NCBI GenBank assembly: GCA_030144725.1
Contig: JASKMD010000001.1
Coordinates: 2,747,783-2,811,782, forward strand
Length of the DNA stretch: 64,000 nt
Reading direction: 5' to 3'
DNA from: Haematococcus lacustris
Lineage: Eukaryota; Chlorophyta; Chlorophyceae; Chlamydomonadales; Haematococcaceae
Shown: positions 1-9,896 of the stretch, one piece after another
Numbering within the stretch: the first letter of the stretch is position 1
Layout: each line of letters starts with the position of its first letter
Notes under the pieces: generated by a model
Databases searched by the model: none
The model's input: only the letters and a program-made list of their open reading frames with translations
Told to the model about the DNA's origin: nothing
Position numbers and translations under genes: made by a program

Positions 1-1
1 T

Positions 2-463
2 GACTGGCCCGCCCAGTATTCCCAGTCTGATCATGCAGCCTACCATGCGTCTCATGGGGCACATGGAGCGGGCGAGTTGCCCGCTGCCACCCATGATGCT
101 CAGGCTGGGTATGCTGACAACCGATGGCAGATGGCGGGGGCAGAGGTTGGGGTTTACCCTGAGGGCCAGGCAGGCTGCTGGGGCTATGGCCAGGGCCACA
201 CGGCAGTGGGGGGTGGGGCGGAAGGCTGGGGGGCTGCATGGGCTGCTCACCATCAGCAGCACGAGGCATCACAGCAGCCGCAGCAGCAGCCATACCAGCA
301 GCAGCAGCAGGTGGCAGGGTGGGGGGCGGAGTGGGGCCAAGGGGCGGGTTCCAGCTGGTATCAAGGGGCACCACCTGACCCCCAGCAGCAGGCAGCACTG
401 TCAGCTGCATGGGCAGCTTGGGGGCAGCAGCAACAACAACAACAACAACAGCAACAGCAGTAG
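2..463 (+). CDS. 3' end of a Gln/Trp/Gly-rich protein (partial)
   Basis: The reading frame is open from the left edge of the window to a TAG at 461-463, so this is the C-terminal exon of a gene starting outside. The visible 153 residues are rich in Gln, Gly, Ala, Tyr, His and Trp, with repeated WG/AAW pieces and a terminal run of about 12 Gln. No folded domain is visible. Composition resembles the disordered tail of an RNA-binding protein, but that is only a compositional impression. The other frames in this stretch are shadows of CAG-rich sequence. The product is not identifiable. Confidence 0.5.
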   Translation, partial: DWPAQYSQSDHAAYHASHGAHGAGELPAATHDAQAGYADNRWQMAGAEVGVYPEGQAGCWGYGQGHTAVGGGAEGWGAAWAAHHQQHEASQQPQQQPYQQQQQVAGWGAEWGQGAGSSWYQGAPPDPQQQAALSAAWAAWGQQQQQQQQQQQQ

Positions 464-1059
464 CAGCAACGACAACAAATATCAGTAGCTAAAGCAGCAG
501 CAGCAGCAGCAGCAACAGCACCAGCATTGTGGTACAAACCTAGTACAAATAGCATGTGAAGAAGAGGAAGGGATAGCCAGGGGCGACGTCAATGACACGC
601 GACTACTCAAGTCGATAGCTGATCGTGGTGCGGTCACAGGGCTGGCGGTGGACCCGTTGTCAGTTGCACCGGTCAACCGCACTTTGGACGCGCAACTCGA
701 CTGCGCACGAGTAAAGATTCAGGCTTCAGTTCTCGTCCACAAGCTAAGCACAGTGCCCGTTGCTGGGGATAGAAGCCTTTCAGCACCTCATCCTAGGGGC
801 CTAAGGGCTTATGGCGTTTGTTCAGGACAGTTAGAACTTTGTTCAGGACATTCCGGACTGTGCTTCAATGTCCTGAGTACCGCCTTCCATGTCCTAAAGG
901 AACGCCAAGACCCACCAAGCTGCTGGTTTAGACTGTCTCATCTGATGTGTTTGGGGCAGTGTATGTGAGAAGACTACCAATGGGCTAAGTCTCATCTAAA
1001 ACAGGCAAGGTCGGTCAAGGTACCAACTTCTACCAGTGCCAAGCCAGTGGTTCAGCTAG
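464..1059. other. Intergenic/3' UTR stretch, nothing recognised
   Basis: CAG/CAA repeats continue for about 60 bases after the stop, then mixed sequence follows. I see no clear polyadenylation signal, RNA gene or coding frame. Confidence 0.4.
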
Positions 1060-1293
1060 GGACTGCCACAGTTCTGTCTTCACTTACATCACAAATGTTC
1101 GGCACCTCTTACAATCATTCTCTGCTGTCACTCAGACTAAACCCCTCTCCCACTGTGTCATGCGTAGGTCACTGCCACACTGCCCAGACACATGCCCATC
1201 CCTACTCACCAGTTAGCCAGCTTCCAATTCCGCCATATACTATGCAATACTATGCACTCTACACGCAATGCCATGCAACAGCACCATCTACAT
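1060..1293. repeat. Dispersed repeat, left half, interrupted by a retrotransposon
   Basis: This segment is similar to 13560-13830 and 22310-22580. They share a CTCTCCCACTGTGTCATG core and the stretch CACACTGCCCAGACACATG. The continuation of the repeat (like 13870-13975) is found at about 3060-3150, on the other side of the retrotransposon at 1306-3025. The retrotransposon therefore inserted into a pre-existing repeat copy. No coding content was recognised. Confidence 0.6.
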
Positions 1294-1305
1294 GCACATC
1301 CGTGA

Positions 1306-3025
1306 TGATGATGTGGCTTACACCGCTTAAGCCGTCAGCCGTTAGGCTGCTAGGCCGCCCTCCCCCTCTAGGGGTTCGGGACTTTCTGTAACGCACTTCA
1401 AAGCAAGGTGCACAAACAAAGGTGCACATGGGCTCAACATGAAGTCATGCAAATTCTCATTATTGTTCTGTAAAGTCATGGCAAACTCCGGCTGCTCCCT
1501 GATGGAACTCGTGGCAGTGCACTCAAAGATGAAATGCATGGCGTCATCCACTACCCCCTCTGTGCATCTGGTGCATGTGCGATCAATGAAAGTTACCCCC
1601 TCAAACCGAGCCTTCTCCACCCCCAGACCACTGTTGCCTAACCTGAACCTAGTCAAGCTCGTGCGAACTTCTGTAGATAGTTGTCTGTTAAGCAGGTGTG
1701 GTGCCATGTGATTGATGCCAATGCCGTCCCCATGCTTGAACCATGCAGCATACGAACATCTCTCCCGATGCACCGTCTCAGGCAATCTAGGGTCTCCCTC
1801 AAACCCAACCCAACGCCTCCCCCACCTCTCGAGCCACTTCACTTCCATAGCCTTGGTGCCTAGGACCATGTCCGGGCTCAAGGTGAACTCACCCCCCATC
1901 AGCTCTCTGGCGGCAAGCTGGAACTGAGCACTCCAGCTGGCCTGGCAACCCCTGCCTAACTCCACATCTGCCTTGATGACCCTCATTAGCAGGTCACTGT
2001 GGGATAGTTTGGCAGTGTTCCAGAACTTGCATGCAGCCCTTAGCCAGTAAAGCTGGAGGGGCAGCTGCCCCAACTCATGCAGCACCATCAGGCCTGACAC
2101 TGAGCCACGTACCCTGGCAGCAAACCTGAGAAAGCTGAGCATGCGTGTTTGCACTGGGTTGGAGAGCTGCATACCGTGCCCAAGGAAGGCAGTGCCCCAT
2201 ACCTGGCTGCCATACAGCCCTAAGGGGAGCACAAACGCTCTAATGAGGTGACACAGGGCATAGGGATCATGCAGGACCCCATACTCTCTAGCACGCTTGC
2301 ACGCCTGGCGCATGGCGAGGAACATGCCAGCCCTCATATGAGTGGCAGCAAAAGCAGGGGTGGCGCTGGGGTTGAAGTGCATGCCTAAGTACTTGAACTC
2401 TCTCACCACAGGCAGGATCTCATGCTTGTACCCAATCCTAGGTGCTGCAGTTTGTGAGTTGCCATTGAAGACCATCACCTTTGACTTGCCCACATTGACT
2501 GTAAGGTGTTTCCTGTCTGCAAAGCCTTGAAGCTGGCAGACCAGCCGCTGCAGCCCGTGGGGCGAGGTGCTCACCAGGGTCAAGTCATCAGCATACATGA
2601 AGTGGGTGACAGGTGTGCCTTGCACCCTCACAGCATCAACAGGACCCAGGAACTCCTTACTAATGTCGTGAACATAGAGAGCAAACAGGAGTGGGCTGAT
2701 GGGGCAGCCTTGCTTGACACCTTGGTCCGGAATCACTGGGGGGGTGCGGTGGGGGCCATCTATCAGCACATAGCTATCATCCCTATACAGACCCTCCAGG
2801 CAGGCAAGCAAGGGCTGTGGCAGCTTGACCCCAACCCGTAAGTGCTCCCACAATTGTTGTCGAGGTATGTGGTCATAGGCCTGTTTGAAGTCAATGAAGG
2901 CAGTGTAAAGCTTGCGGTGCTTGGCATCTGCGCTAGCCTTTTGAGCGTGGACAAGATGGCGCAGAATGAACATGGGTTGCATGGTGCTGCGTCACATCCG
3001 TGACACACCAAATGCATGGTGCTGC
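1306..3025 (-). mobile_element. 5'-truncated non-LTR retrotransposon with 12-bp target-site duplication
   Basis: The insert is flanked by GCACATCCGTGA at 1294-1305 and 3026-3037. Its 3' end (minus strand) carries a short ATC/TCA microsatellite tail. Its 5' end lacks the start of the reverse-transcriptase ORF, which is the usual outcome of target-primed reverse transcription. A roughly 36-bp tandem duplication containing CACATCCGTGA sits at the 5' junction (about 2983-3040). The same 3' tail occurs at 35784-35835 and an internal piece at 7325-7434, so the family has several copies in the window. Confidence 0.75.
1342..2982 (-). pseudogene. LINE-type reverse transcriptase, C-terminal part
   Basis: The frame is 546 codons. 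Reverse-transcriptase motifs run in order: AFIDFKQAYD (first catalytic Asp) about residue 28, GVKQGCPISPLLFALYVHD about residue 88, and FMYADDL (YADD catalytic box) about residue 128. A C-terminal CTRC...H...C segment near residue 470 is like the zinc knuckle that ends many plant and algal LINE proteins. The finger part and any upstream endonuclease are missing, because sequence just before residue 1 is replaced by the junction duplication. No RNase H domain was recognised. The frame is intact as far as it goes, which suggests a fairly recent insertion, but this copy cannot be autonomous. Confidence 0.8.
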
Positions 3026-3150
3026 GCACATCCGTGACACACCAAATGCCTAGATCTGGTCAAGCAGACACCGCCTACCTCGCCATCACTCCCTACTAAA
3101 CCCACAGGACGCCCCCACTGTGATTATGGGGTCTTCCTGTGTGCTTATGG

Positions 3151-3541
3151 CCTGGGCTGCCTGAGCTGGGAGTACCCCTAGCAAGGAGCAGGGAGATAGC
3201 TGGGAGTACCCATAGCTGGATAGGAGCAGGATATACCATAGCTGGGCTAGAAGCGGCTGCGAGACCACCCACTCAAGGGCCAGCAGCAGCAGCCTGAGGC
3301 ACAACAGTGTGTGCCCCTCTTCAGCTGATGTCAGCTTACATCAGCACATGTTTGTCTTGCCAATTCTACACTACAGCCCAGTCACAGGGGTCAGGCAACC
3401 GTGTAGGTGGTAGACGCCCATGCCATGTGTGTGGAAGGTACTCCACACAGCCAAACATCAACCCCAGTAAGGGGACCTGCTTCTGCCTTTGCGTGGTACT
3501 TGTTGCCTGCTGGGCTGATGTGGGAGGAGCTGCCACCCCAG
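3151..3541 (+). pseudogene. Fanzor C-terminal tail plus 3' flank, plus-strand copy 1
   Basis: The plus strand reads a degenerate version of the end of the Fanzor protein (LPELGVPLA, then a short tandem repeat, then an AAARPP/RLRD-like tail and an AEAQ-like end near 3305). It is followed by about 235 bases of non-coding sequence shared with the other Fanzor copies. The RuvC-III part is missing. The right edge at about 3541 abuts the same foreign sequence as the copies at 10472, 19853 and 28861. Confidence 0.55.
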
Positions 3542-3727
3542 GCGCTTGCTCACCTGCCCAGAAGCTGCTCCAGCTGGCGAGCATGGGCTGTAGAGATGCC
3601 AGGGCTGCTGCTGCCTCAGCCTGCAGTGTCAGCGTGCCTTGTGGCCAGCTGCTGTAGGGCTGGGGGACATGAGATGGGGGAGGCGGTGTGGGAAGGAGTT
3701 GAGGAGGCTTTATAGCTCCAGCCCCCT
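3542..3727 (-). pseudogene. Fragment of the Pro/Ala-rich N-terminal protein found whole at 29.4 kb
   Basis: The minus strand encodes a piece with SSWPQGTLTLQAEAAAALAS and ASWSSFWAGEQA, also found at about 10473-10740, 19854-20130 and 28862-29150. Here it is internally deleted and ends next to the 3' flank of the minus-strand Fanzor. Confidence 0.5.
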
Positions 3728-3981
3728 TGTCCCTCACTAGGGCCTCCATTTCAGCCGGATCAGTAGTACCCACTAGCAGCCACTAGCGGGATTATACTAG
3801 TGGGCAATAGTAACCCGACTCAAACAGTGTTATTGGGCTGTGTGGAGTAAACCCAGTGCACATGGCACATGAGCCCGCCTACCACCTACATTATTGCCTG
3901 ACCCGAGGGCTATGATGTAGAGTTGGCATGACCTGCATGCACTAATTGTAAGCTGATGACAGCTCAGATTGGGGGCACACC
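3728..3981 (-). ncRNA. Conserved Fanzor 3' flank, candidate guide-RNA (omega RNA) scaffold
   Basis: The 254 bases after the Fanzor stop codon are nearly identical to the 3' part of the insert at 12751-13020. They are recognisably related to the 3' flanks of the divergent plus-strand copies (about 3305-3540, 10244-10471, 19617-19852, 28625-28860). Shared islands include GTGTGCCCCC, CATCAGCTTACA, GTGTAGGTGGTAG-like and TACTCCACACAG. Fanzor and TnpB guide RNAs are known to lie at or just beyond the 3' end of the nuclease gene, so this is the obvious place. Assignment as an RNA is inference. A plain 3' UTR is the alternative. Confidence 0.4.
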
Positions 3982-6900
3982 TTACTGTGCCTCAGCAGGC
4001 TGCTGCTGCTGCTGGGCCTTTGGTGGCTTGTCTCGCAGCCGCTTGTAGCCCAGGCCAGGGTACTCCTTGCCCTTGGCTGGCAGAGCTCCCTGGTCTGGCC
4101 AGTAGCACAGCTCCAGCGGCCGCCACCTGCTCTCCCCAATGCGCTGCATGTTGAGCGCTGCATTGCAGTCCCTGTCCAGCCACCTGCCTGGCTGTGGTGC
4201 TGGCTTGGCTTTGGCAGCCTTGCCCTTGCCTTGGCCTGTGCCCTTGGTGGGCTCAGCTGCCGGCTCAGCCTTGGTGCGCTTGTTGCGCTTGGCTGGCTGG
4301 GGAGTGCTGGGCCCTGGCTCTGAGGCTGCTGTCGGCGTGGCTTCCTGGCTGCTGCGTGGGGCCTGTGGGGGCTTGCGGGGGGGCACTACTGGGCACCACA
4401 TCATGCCCCGCATTGTCTGGTCACGCTGCTGGCTCCAGGCTGGCCGCAGCCAGCGCTGTTCCACCTGCCCTGCTGGGGGCTTCCAGCCTGCGGGTCTTGT
4501 GGCACTGAGTGTGTTCAGCTCCACCTCACACGGCTGCTTGCCATTCACTGCTGAGCTGACCCGGGTGGTGCGGTGCTCATCCACGAGCACCACCCTGCCC
4601 CGCAGCTGGTCTGTGCCCCTGGGCCTGCACACCACCTTGCGGCAGGCACGCAACACCGCATCAGCACCCCACCCTCCCGCTGTGCCACTGCTAGCTGCTC
4701 CAAAGAACACCACCAGCTGCTTGGCACGCCCATGTCGCTTCATGGACAACTCCGCCATGTCCTCCTCCAACTGCACCCATGCACACAAGGCACACACACT
4801 GTGGCTGACATGGTGGCACCAGGTTAGGCATGGCCCAGTCAAGTACTCCTTCATATCATGCCCAACCCACCACCTCCCAGTGCCTTACCCTCCCTCCCAC
4901 ACACCTACCCACCCACCCACCCTCACCTTGTTGAAGAACTGCTCCAGCGCCCGGTCCTGGGCTCCGTACAGCCTCAGCCGCTGCCATGCCCACTTGGGGT
5001 CCAGGTACACCTCCCACACCGCATCCCAGGTGGCCAGGGTGACGGTGATGTGCTTCAGGTTTGCCTCCAGGGAGGTGCCGGCTGAGCTTGCTGCTGCCAG
5101 GTGCTGGAGGTGGGGCTTGATCGGTGCTAGCCACCGCTCAGTGTCACGGCGGGCATTGTTCAGGCCGCTGGCATGCTTCACCTGGCCCTTGGTCAGCTTC
5201 CACCGGCGCAGCTGGTCTGCCATCAGCTGGCCTGACTGCGAATCCCACACCCCAGAGACTGCGCTGACTGCCTGGGTGACGCCGGGGTCGATGCCCACCC
5301 TAATCTGTGTGTCTGGGTCAAACACAAACTCACGCATCTCAGCTATGCCCCTGCCTATGTGGGGGAGCCCCACTGCATGAGCCGCTGCTGCTGCTGCACT
5401 TGGGCGGCTGCTGGTGCTGCTGCTGTTGCTGGCAGCTGGAGGTGGGGCTGGAGGAGGGGGAAGGGGGCGCGTGTAGTGCACGCACACGCTGACACCATCT
5501 GTGTCCACCAACCTCTCGAAAGCAAACTCCTTGTTGCGAAGCTTGTTGGCGTTGAACCACCTGGCCCAGTGATGGCTCAGTGCTGGCTCTGAAGTGAATG
5601 CTGCCCGGGTTTCCTTGGTTAGGCCCAGCTGCTTGCACACCCCATGCAGTACTCTGCTGTCCACCTTGATGAAGTGCACCCCCACTCTGGCCATGGGGGT
5701 GAGGGTGAAGGGGGGTGGACAGGTCAGGGTCCGGGGACCAACCCCTCGCCTCTTGCCGCGCTTTGGCTGCCCTGGTGCGGGTGGGGTGGGGGGCTGCTGC
5801 CACCGCTCTAGCCACCGGCACACATGCACTGCATGGCGCATGCGTCAGGGCAGGGGCAGGGTGTCCTGCAGGGAGCCTTGCTTCTTCATGCCCAGCAGGC
5901 GGCGGTGCGTGTTGGTCTCCTCTACCAGGTCCGCCACATGCCCCTTGTCCAGGGTGGCGGCCTTCAGCTCCGAGCTCTTGGCGTTGATGCCATACCCGCA
6001 CGCCATCCTGATGAACAGTTGCGCCTCCTCACCGCTCCAGCCTAGCTGGGCCCTGGCTGCCCTGGCGTACAGCTTGACAATGCGCTCTGCAGGTCAGGTC
6101 AGGTCAGGTATAAGGTCAGGTATAAGGTCAGGTCAGGTATAAGGTCAGGTCAGGTCAGGTCCAGATCCAAGTCCAGGTCCAGGTCCAGGTCCAGGTCCAA
6201 GTCCAGGGTCTAGTCACCACCATCACTTGCCTGGGTTGGAGTAATGCTGCTGCATGGCCACCGCCAGCTGCATGGAGTGTGCGTCGATGGTGTTGGCGTC
6301 ACCCGCCAGGTTGATGCTGCCCAGCTCATGCAGCTTGGCCAGCAGCGCCTGGTTGCTGGGGTCCTCAAAGGCTGGCATGAGCATGGGGTGGCGGTGACGA
6401 ACAAGGCGCCGCTGCAGCTGGTTGTAGCATGTCTTGTAGTTGGGGTTGGCGAAGAACTTGCAGAAGTCTTTCAGCTGCCTCAGCATCGCTGGGTCCTCGC
6501 AGTCAAGGGGCAAGGGAGGGCCAATGGGTGCTGCAGGTGCAAGGGCTGCCAGGCGGGCGCTGCAGCGCCTTGGGGGGGGCTGCCTGACTGGCTCAGGTTC
6601 TGACTCTGACTCCGAGTCAGACTGTGGCTCTGGCTCAGAGTCACAATCTGACTCGGAGTCAGAGTCAGTGTCACACTCCATGCTGGCAGGCTGCGCAGGG
6701 GCAGACTGGGCAGGGGCACGTGGGGGTAGGGGGGGTAGGGGGGGAGCATCAGGGGGTTGGGGGGGCTGCACGGCTGGAGGCTAAGGGACGCTGGGGAAGC
6801 CCGGGGTAGGGTAGCCCACCAGGCACGTTAGGAAGATTCTGAGCAACAGCAACGACGCGATCACGCGGAGCTGGGAGTGGATTTCAGCCCGCAGCCGGAG

Positions 6901-7238
6901 GTGCTCCCGCAGCTTGCGCCTCGTCTTCTTGCACCCGCGCAGCACTGCGCCCTCGGGGACCTTGATGACCTGCATGACCAAGCACAGTTGCCATTTTGAC
7001 AGGCCAAGACAAAAGGCGGGGACACAAACAGTGCGGGGACACATAAGGGCGCCACCTGACGTCTGCGCGTGGTCCAGCCATCCCGACGCTCCTGTCGTTG
7101 CTTGCCTTGACGGGAACGAGACGTTGCGAACAGGAGCGACGGGTTATCTCACAGCGCGTAGTGCACGTAGCTCACAGTCGGCTAGGGACACGAACCTTTC
7201 TGTTTCTTGTCGCTACCCTTCCGCTTCTTCTTAGCCAT
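3982..7238 (-). pseudogene. Fanzor (eukaryotic TnpB-like RNA-guided nuclease), near full length, one in-frame stop
   Basis: Best exon set on the minus strand: 6231-6771 (possibly preceded by 6785-6969), 4927-6086 and 3982-4770, with consistent phases. Order of parts: a Lys/Arg-rich helix (KKTRRKLREHLRLRAE) in the first exons; an acidic Ser/Asp/Glu stretch; a helical domain; RuvC-I with VGIDPGVTQAVSA (catalytic Asp); RuvC-II with VVLVDEHRTT (catalytic Glu); and RuvC-III with LDRDCNAALNM (catalytic Asp). The C-terminal tail is GYKRLRDKPPKAQ plus poly-Gln. The usual CxxC zinc-finger pairs after RuvC-II are not obvious. Intron 6087-6230 uses a GC donor (CAG/GCAAGT). A TGA at 5845-5847 breaks the frame between helical domain and RuvC-I. 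A TAG at 6781-6783 would need to be removed by an intron. A possible first exon at 7238 reads MAKKKRKGSDKKQK, resembling a nuclear localisation signal, but its donor phase does not join neatly. The family is firm. Activity of this copy is doubtful. Confidence 0.8.
6087..6230 (-). repeat. Short tandem repeats filling a Fanzor intron
   Basis: The intron consists largely of ACCTG pentamers followed by GGACCT hexamers, with a good acceptor (CCTGCAG) and a GC donor. Confidence 0.6.
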
Positions 7239-7283
7239 TACGCGATGCGCAGTGCGACGGGCGGTGGCCTTTTCAAGCAATTT

Positions 7284-7324
7284 GGGTTTCACGGGAGATT
7301 CATGGTTTCACGGGAGATTCATGT
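7284..7324. repeat. Tandem 19-bp direct repeat upstream of the Fanzor gene
   Basis: GTTTCACGGGAGATTCATG occurs twice in immediate succession, just upstream of the possible Fanzor start and directly before a retrotransposon fragment. It may be an element end or a junction duplication. Function unknown. Confidence 0.6.
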
Positions 7325-7434
7325 TCAGAACTTGCACGCAGTCCTGAGCCAGTAAAGCTGGAGGGGCAGCTGCCCCAACTCATGCAGCACCATTAGGCCT
7401 GACACTGAGCTACGTACCCTGGCAGCAAACCTGA
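7325..7434 (-). mobile_element. Internal fragment of the LINE reverse-transcriptase ORF
   Basis: This is about 110 bases closely matching 2024-2130 of the retrotransposon at 1306-3025. Both carry the same AAGCTGGAGGGGCAGCTGCC core, in the same orientation. Both ends are truncated and no tail is present. Confidence 0.75.
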
Positions 7435-8111
7435 GGAAAAAAACACGAGGACCAGCCCTACTGATCCCCTACATTCTCCCCCACTACAAGATTGTGTGGC
7501 CTCCGACATTGCCTACCTACAACTCAACCATGCAAACTACAAGCTAAGGTATGTTGGGGTGTGGTGTGAACACAATCTGTGAAACAGGGCTGTCAGCTTC
7601 AAGCGTGAGGTTAGGGCCTACATGTAGCCTACACGGAAGAGTACTGATGCAGGGCACACGGCACACGCATGGGAGTGACAAGGAATGCACATAGGAAGCG
7701 CGGGTTGTACGAGCCATGAGGTAAGCACCTACATGTGACTAGAAAAAAACGAAGCACAAAGAGAAATGAGGGGATACATAGGTCGGTGGCTAGGAGACTC
7801 GTGTACAAGGAGCAGGGCAGCCATGAGGTAAGCATCTACATGCAACTGATGCTGAGCTGCTGCAGAGCAGAATGAAGAGCCAACAATGACAATGGCTTGC
7901 CTCAGCGATGGGCACTGTGCAAGCTGCACTTGAGAAGTCTTCAAAGGCTCTCGAGCTTGACACGACATGGGGCGAGCGGTCGAGAGCGAGGAATAGGAAA
8001 TCCAGGTCCGGAGGCAGTGAAATGCGAAGACTTGCGGCAGAACGGAAGGATTGCGGTGTAATTAGCTGACTCGACCTTATCCTCACTCTCATCCCAACAC
8101 GGGGATCAGCC

Positions 8112-9020
8112 CTACTGACACCCTACACTGGGGGAGGGGGGGGGAGGGGGGGGAGAGGGGGGAGGGGGAGGAGGGGGGGGAGGCGGGGGAGGGGGGGGAG
8201 GGGGGAAAGGCGAAGGAGATGGTGGTGGAGGCCCAGGGGAGGGGGGAGGGGATAGTAGTGGAGCTCCAATGGGGCAGCAGCGCACGCCCGTGCCCCAGTT
8301 GAACACCGAGTAGGTGAAGGAGCCCTGTGGCTGGCCACCGAACAGGGCTGGCCAGCTGCTGCAGGCCCCTGAGCCAATGATGGTGATTATGGTCCCGCTG
8401 CTCCGCACGAGGGTCGAGAACTTGACCTTGATGTTCGCAACGGTGCGGAAGTTTGCTGGCAGGGCCACGCCAGACGCGGAAGATGGTAAGCCGTCGATGA
8501 AGACTCTCACGTTGCGGAGGCAGGCGAGCTCTGCAAGTTGCAGACAAGTGGCGTCAGCTGAAAGCCCTTGGGAGTCACGTAGCTCGGGCCAACTTGCAAG
8601 GCACAGCGGCAAGCTATCTCAGTGTGCTAGTGAGCTCCCGGGCCCTGAGCCGGGGCAGGAATTGAGCGAGCCACTCACGCGAGGCTATCTCGATCTTCTC
8701 AATACCGTTGTTGAGCAGTGTCTGGTAGCAGATGGAGGGGCTGGGGGAAACGGGCAGTGCGTCGACACTGAAGACCGCGGTCACGTTGTCGGCAGTGGCG
8801 ACTGTGCTTATGAGCGACAGGGAGTAGGGCGAGCTGGAGGGCGAGTAGTCTACACAAGAGCACCAGGGAAAGGCCCTGCGCGCAAGGCAGTGCAAGGCAG
8901 GTGTTGCGGTCATCAGTTGCGAACTCCGGATGGCGCGGTTGCGGTGTATGGCAGAACTCACGCCCTCGATGTTGTCACCATCGTAACGAACAGTGCCAAC
9001 AGCAGGCGAGCGTGCGCCAT
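8112..9020 (-). CDS. Pherophorin-like secreted glycoprotein, short form (copy 1)
   Basis: Three exons on the minus strand: 8962-9020, 8679-8875 and 8112-8530. They close in frame to 224 residues. Exon 1 encodes a signal peptide (MAHARLLLALFVTMVTTSRA). Exon 2 holds the start of the pherophorin fold with FPWCSC and a conserved CYQTLLNN segment leading to GIEKIEI. Exon 3 holds the second half (LPANFRTVANIKV, GSGACSSWPALFG, GVRCCPIGAP) and then a long Ser/Pro and poly-Pro tail ending at a TAG. Pherophorins are hydroxyproline-rich extracellular-matrix proteins of volvocine algae. The single-domain architecture with a terminal Pro-rich tail is unusual. The intact paralogue at 23585-25628 continues into a second domain, so this copy has probably lost its 3' exons. 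Confidence 0.7.
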
Positions 9021-9896
9021 CCAGTCGTAGCCGCGTGAAGTGACTTTAGTAGTCAGGGTGCAACGCTCTGGACCGCTCTGCCCTACCGCTGCGATGTTCT
9101 CTGTACTCGTCAGTAGGCTTCAAATAGTGCAGAAGCGGTGGAGGAAGCGCAAGGGACGCGCTCCTTCGTGTTCGCGAAGCGTTAAACCTAGGAACTCCCG
9201 CTGCTTTACACACAACCTCGCACCAAGCCAAGCCAGCCGATCGCATACCCAATTCGCGGCCATCCCCTTGGCACGCATCACTCGACCTAAGCCTGGGAGC
9301 AGGGGGCGATGGCTCGAAGGTGTCGAGACAGTAGCACACAAGCGACAGGCGAGAAGGGTATGTGGGACAGGTGTGCGACAAGTAGGGCTAGCTTAGTCCA
9401 TTCATGGAAGAGTGCTCCACAAGTAAGGAACTCATGCTCGTGTTGATGACACCCTACCCTTACAACCAGCAAACTGGTGGCAGTGAAGGTTAGGAAGGAG
9501 GAAGGGGCTGGATTTTGCTGGGAGGTGGTGGGACTAGGAGGGGGACTAGGACTGGGAGGGGGGAAGGGAAGGGAGGGGTTGAAGGCAGCGGGACAGGGGG
9601 AAGGCCAGGAGGGGAGAGGGGAGAGGAGAAGGGTGGGGGGGCCTGCCATGGCTGACGCTCTTGCTCCGCTTGCCACCCATGTTCCTGCTGCTCAAATCCA
9701 CCAAGTGGGTCAATGAAGGGAGAGGCAGCTGCGGTGAGGGATTCGTCCTCCTCCTCAGCAACAGGGGGGGCAGCAACCCCCTGGTGGGGGGGCGGCTGAG
9801 GGGCAGTGCCTGCTGCACCCGGGGGGGGCAGCCGGGGGGGCAGCAACGGCTGCAGCGGGGGGCGACTGCAAGCTCCTTTCGTGTTGCGCTAGTGCT
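9021..9896. other. Upstream region of pherophorin copy 1, purine-rich tracts, no gene recognised
   Basis: The first few hundred bases are the presumed promoter, duplicated at 18335-19210 and 25629-26100. From 9490 to 9640 there are GGGA-rich tracts that give proline-rich open frames on the minus strand. I do not regard these as genes. Confidence 0.45.
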
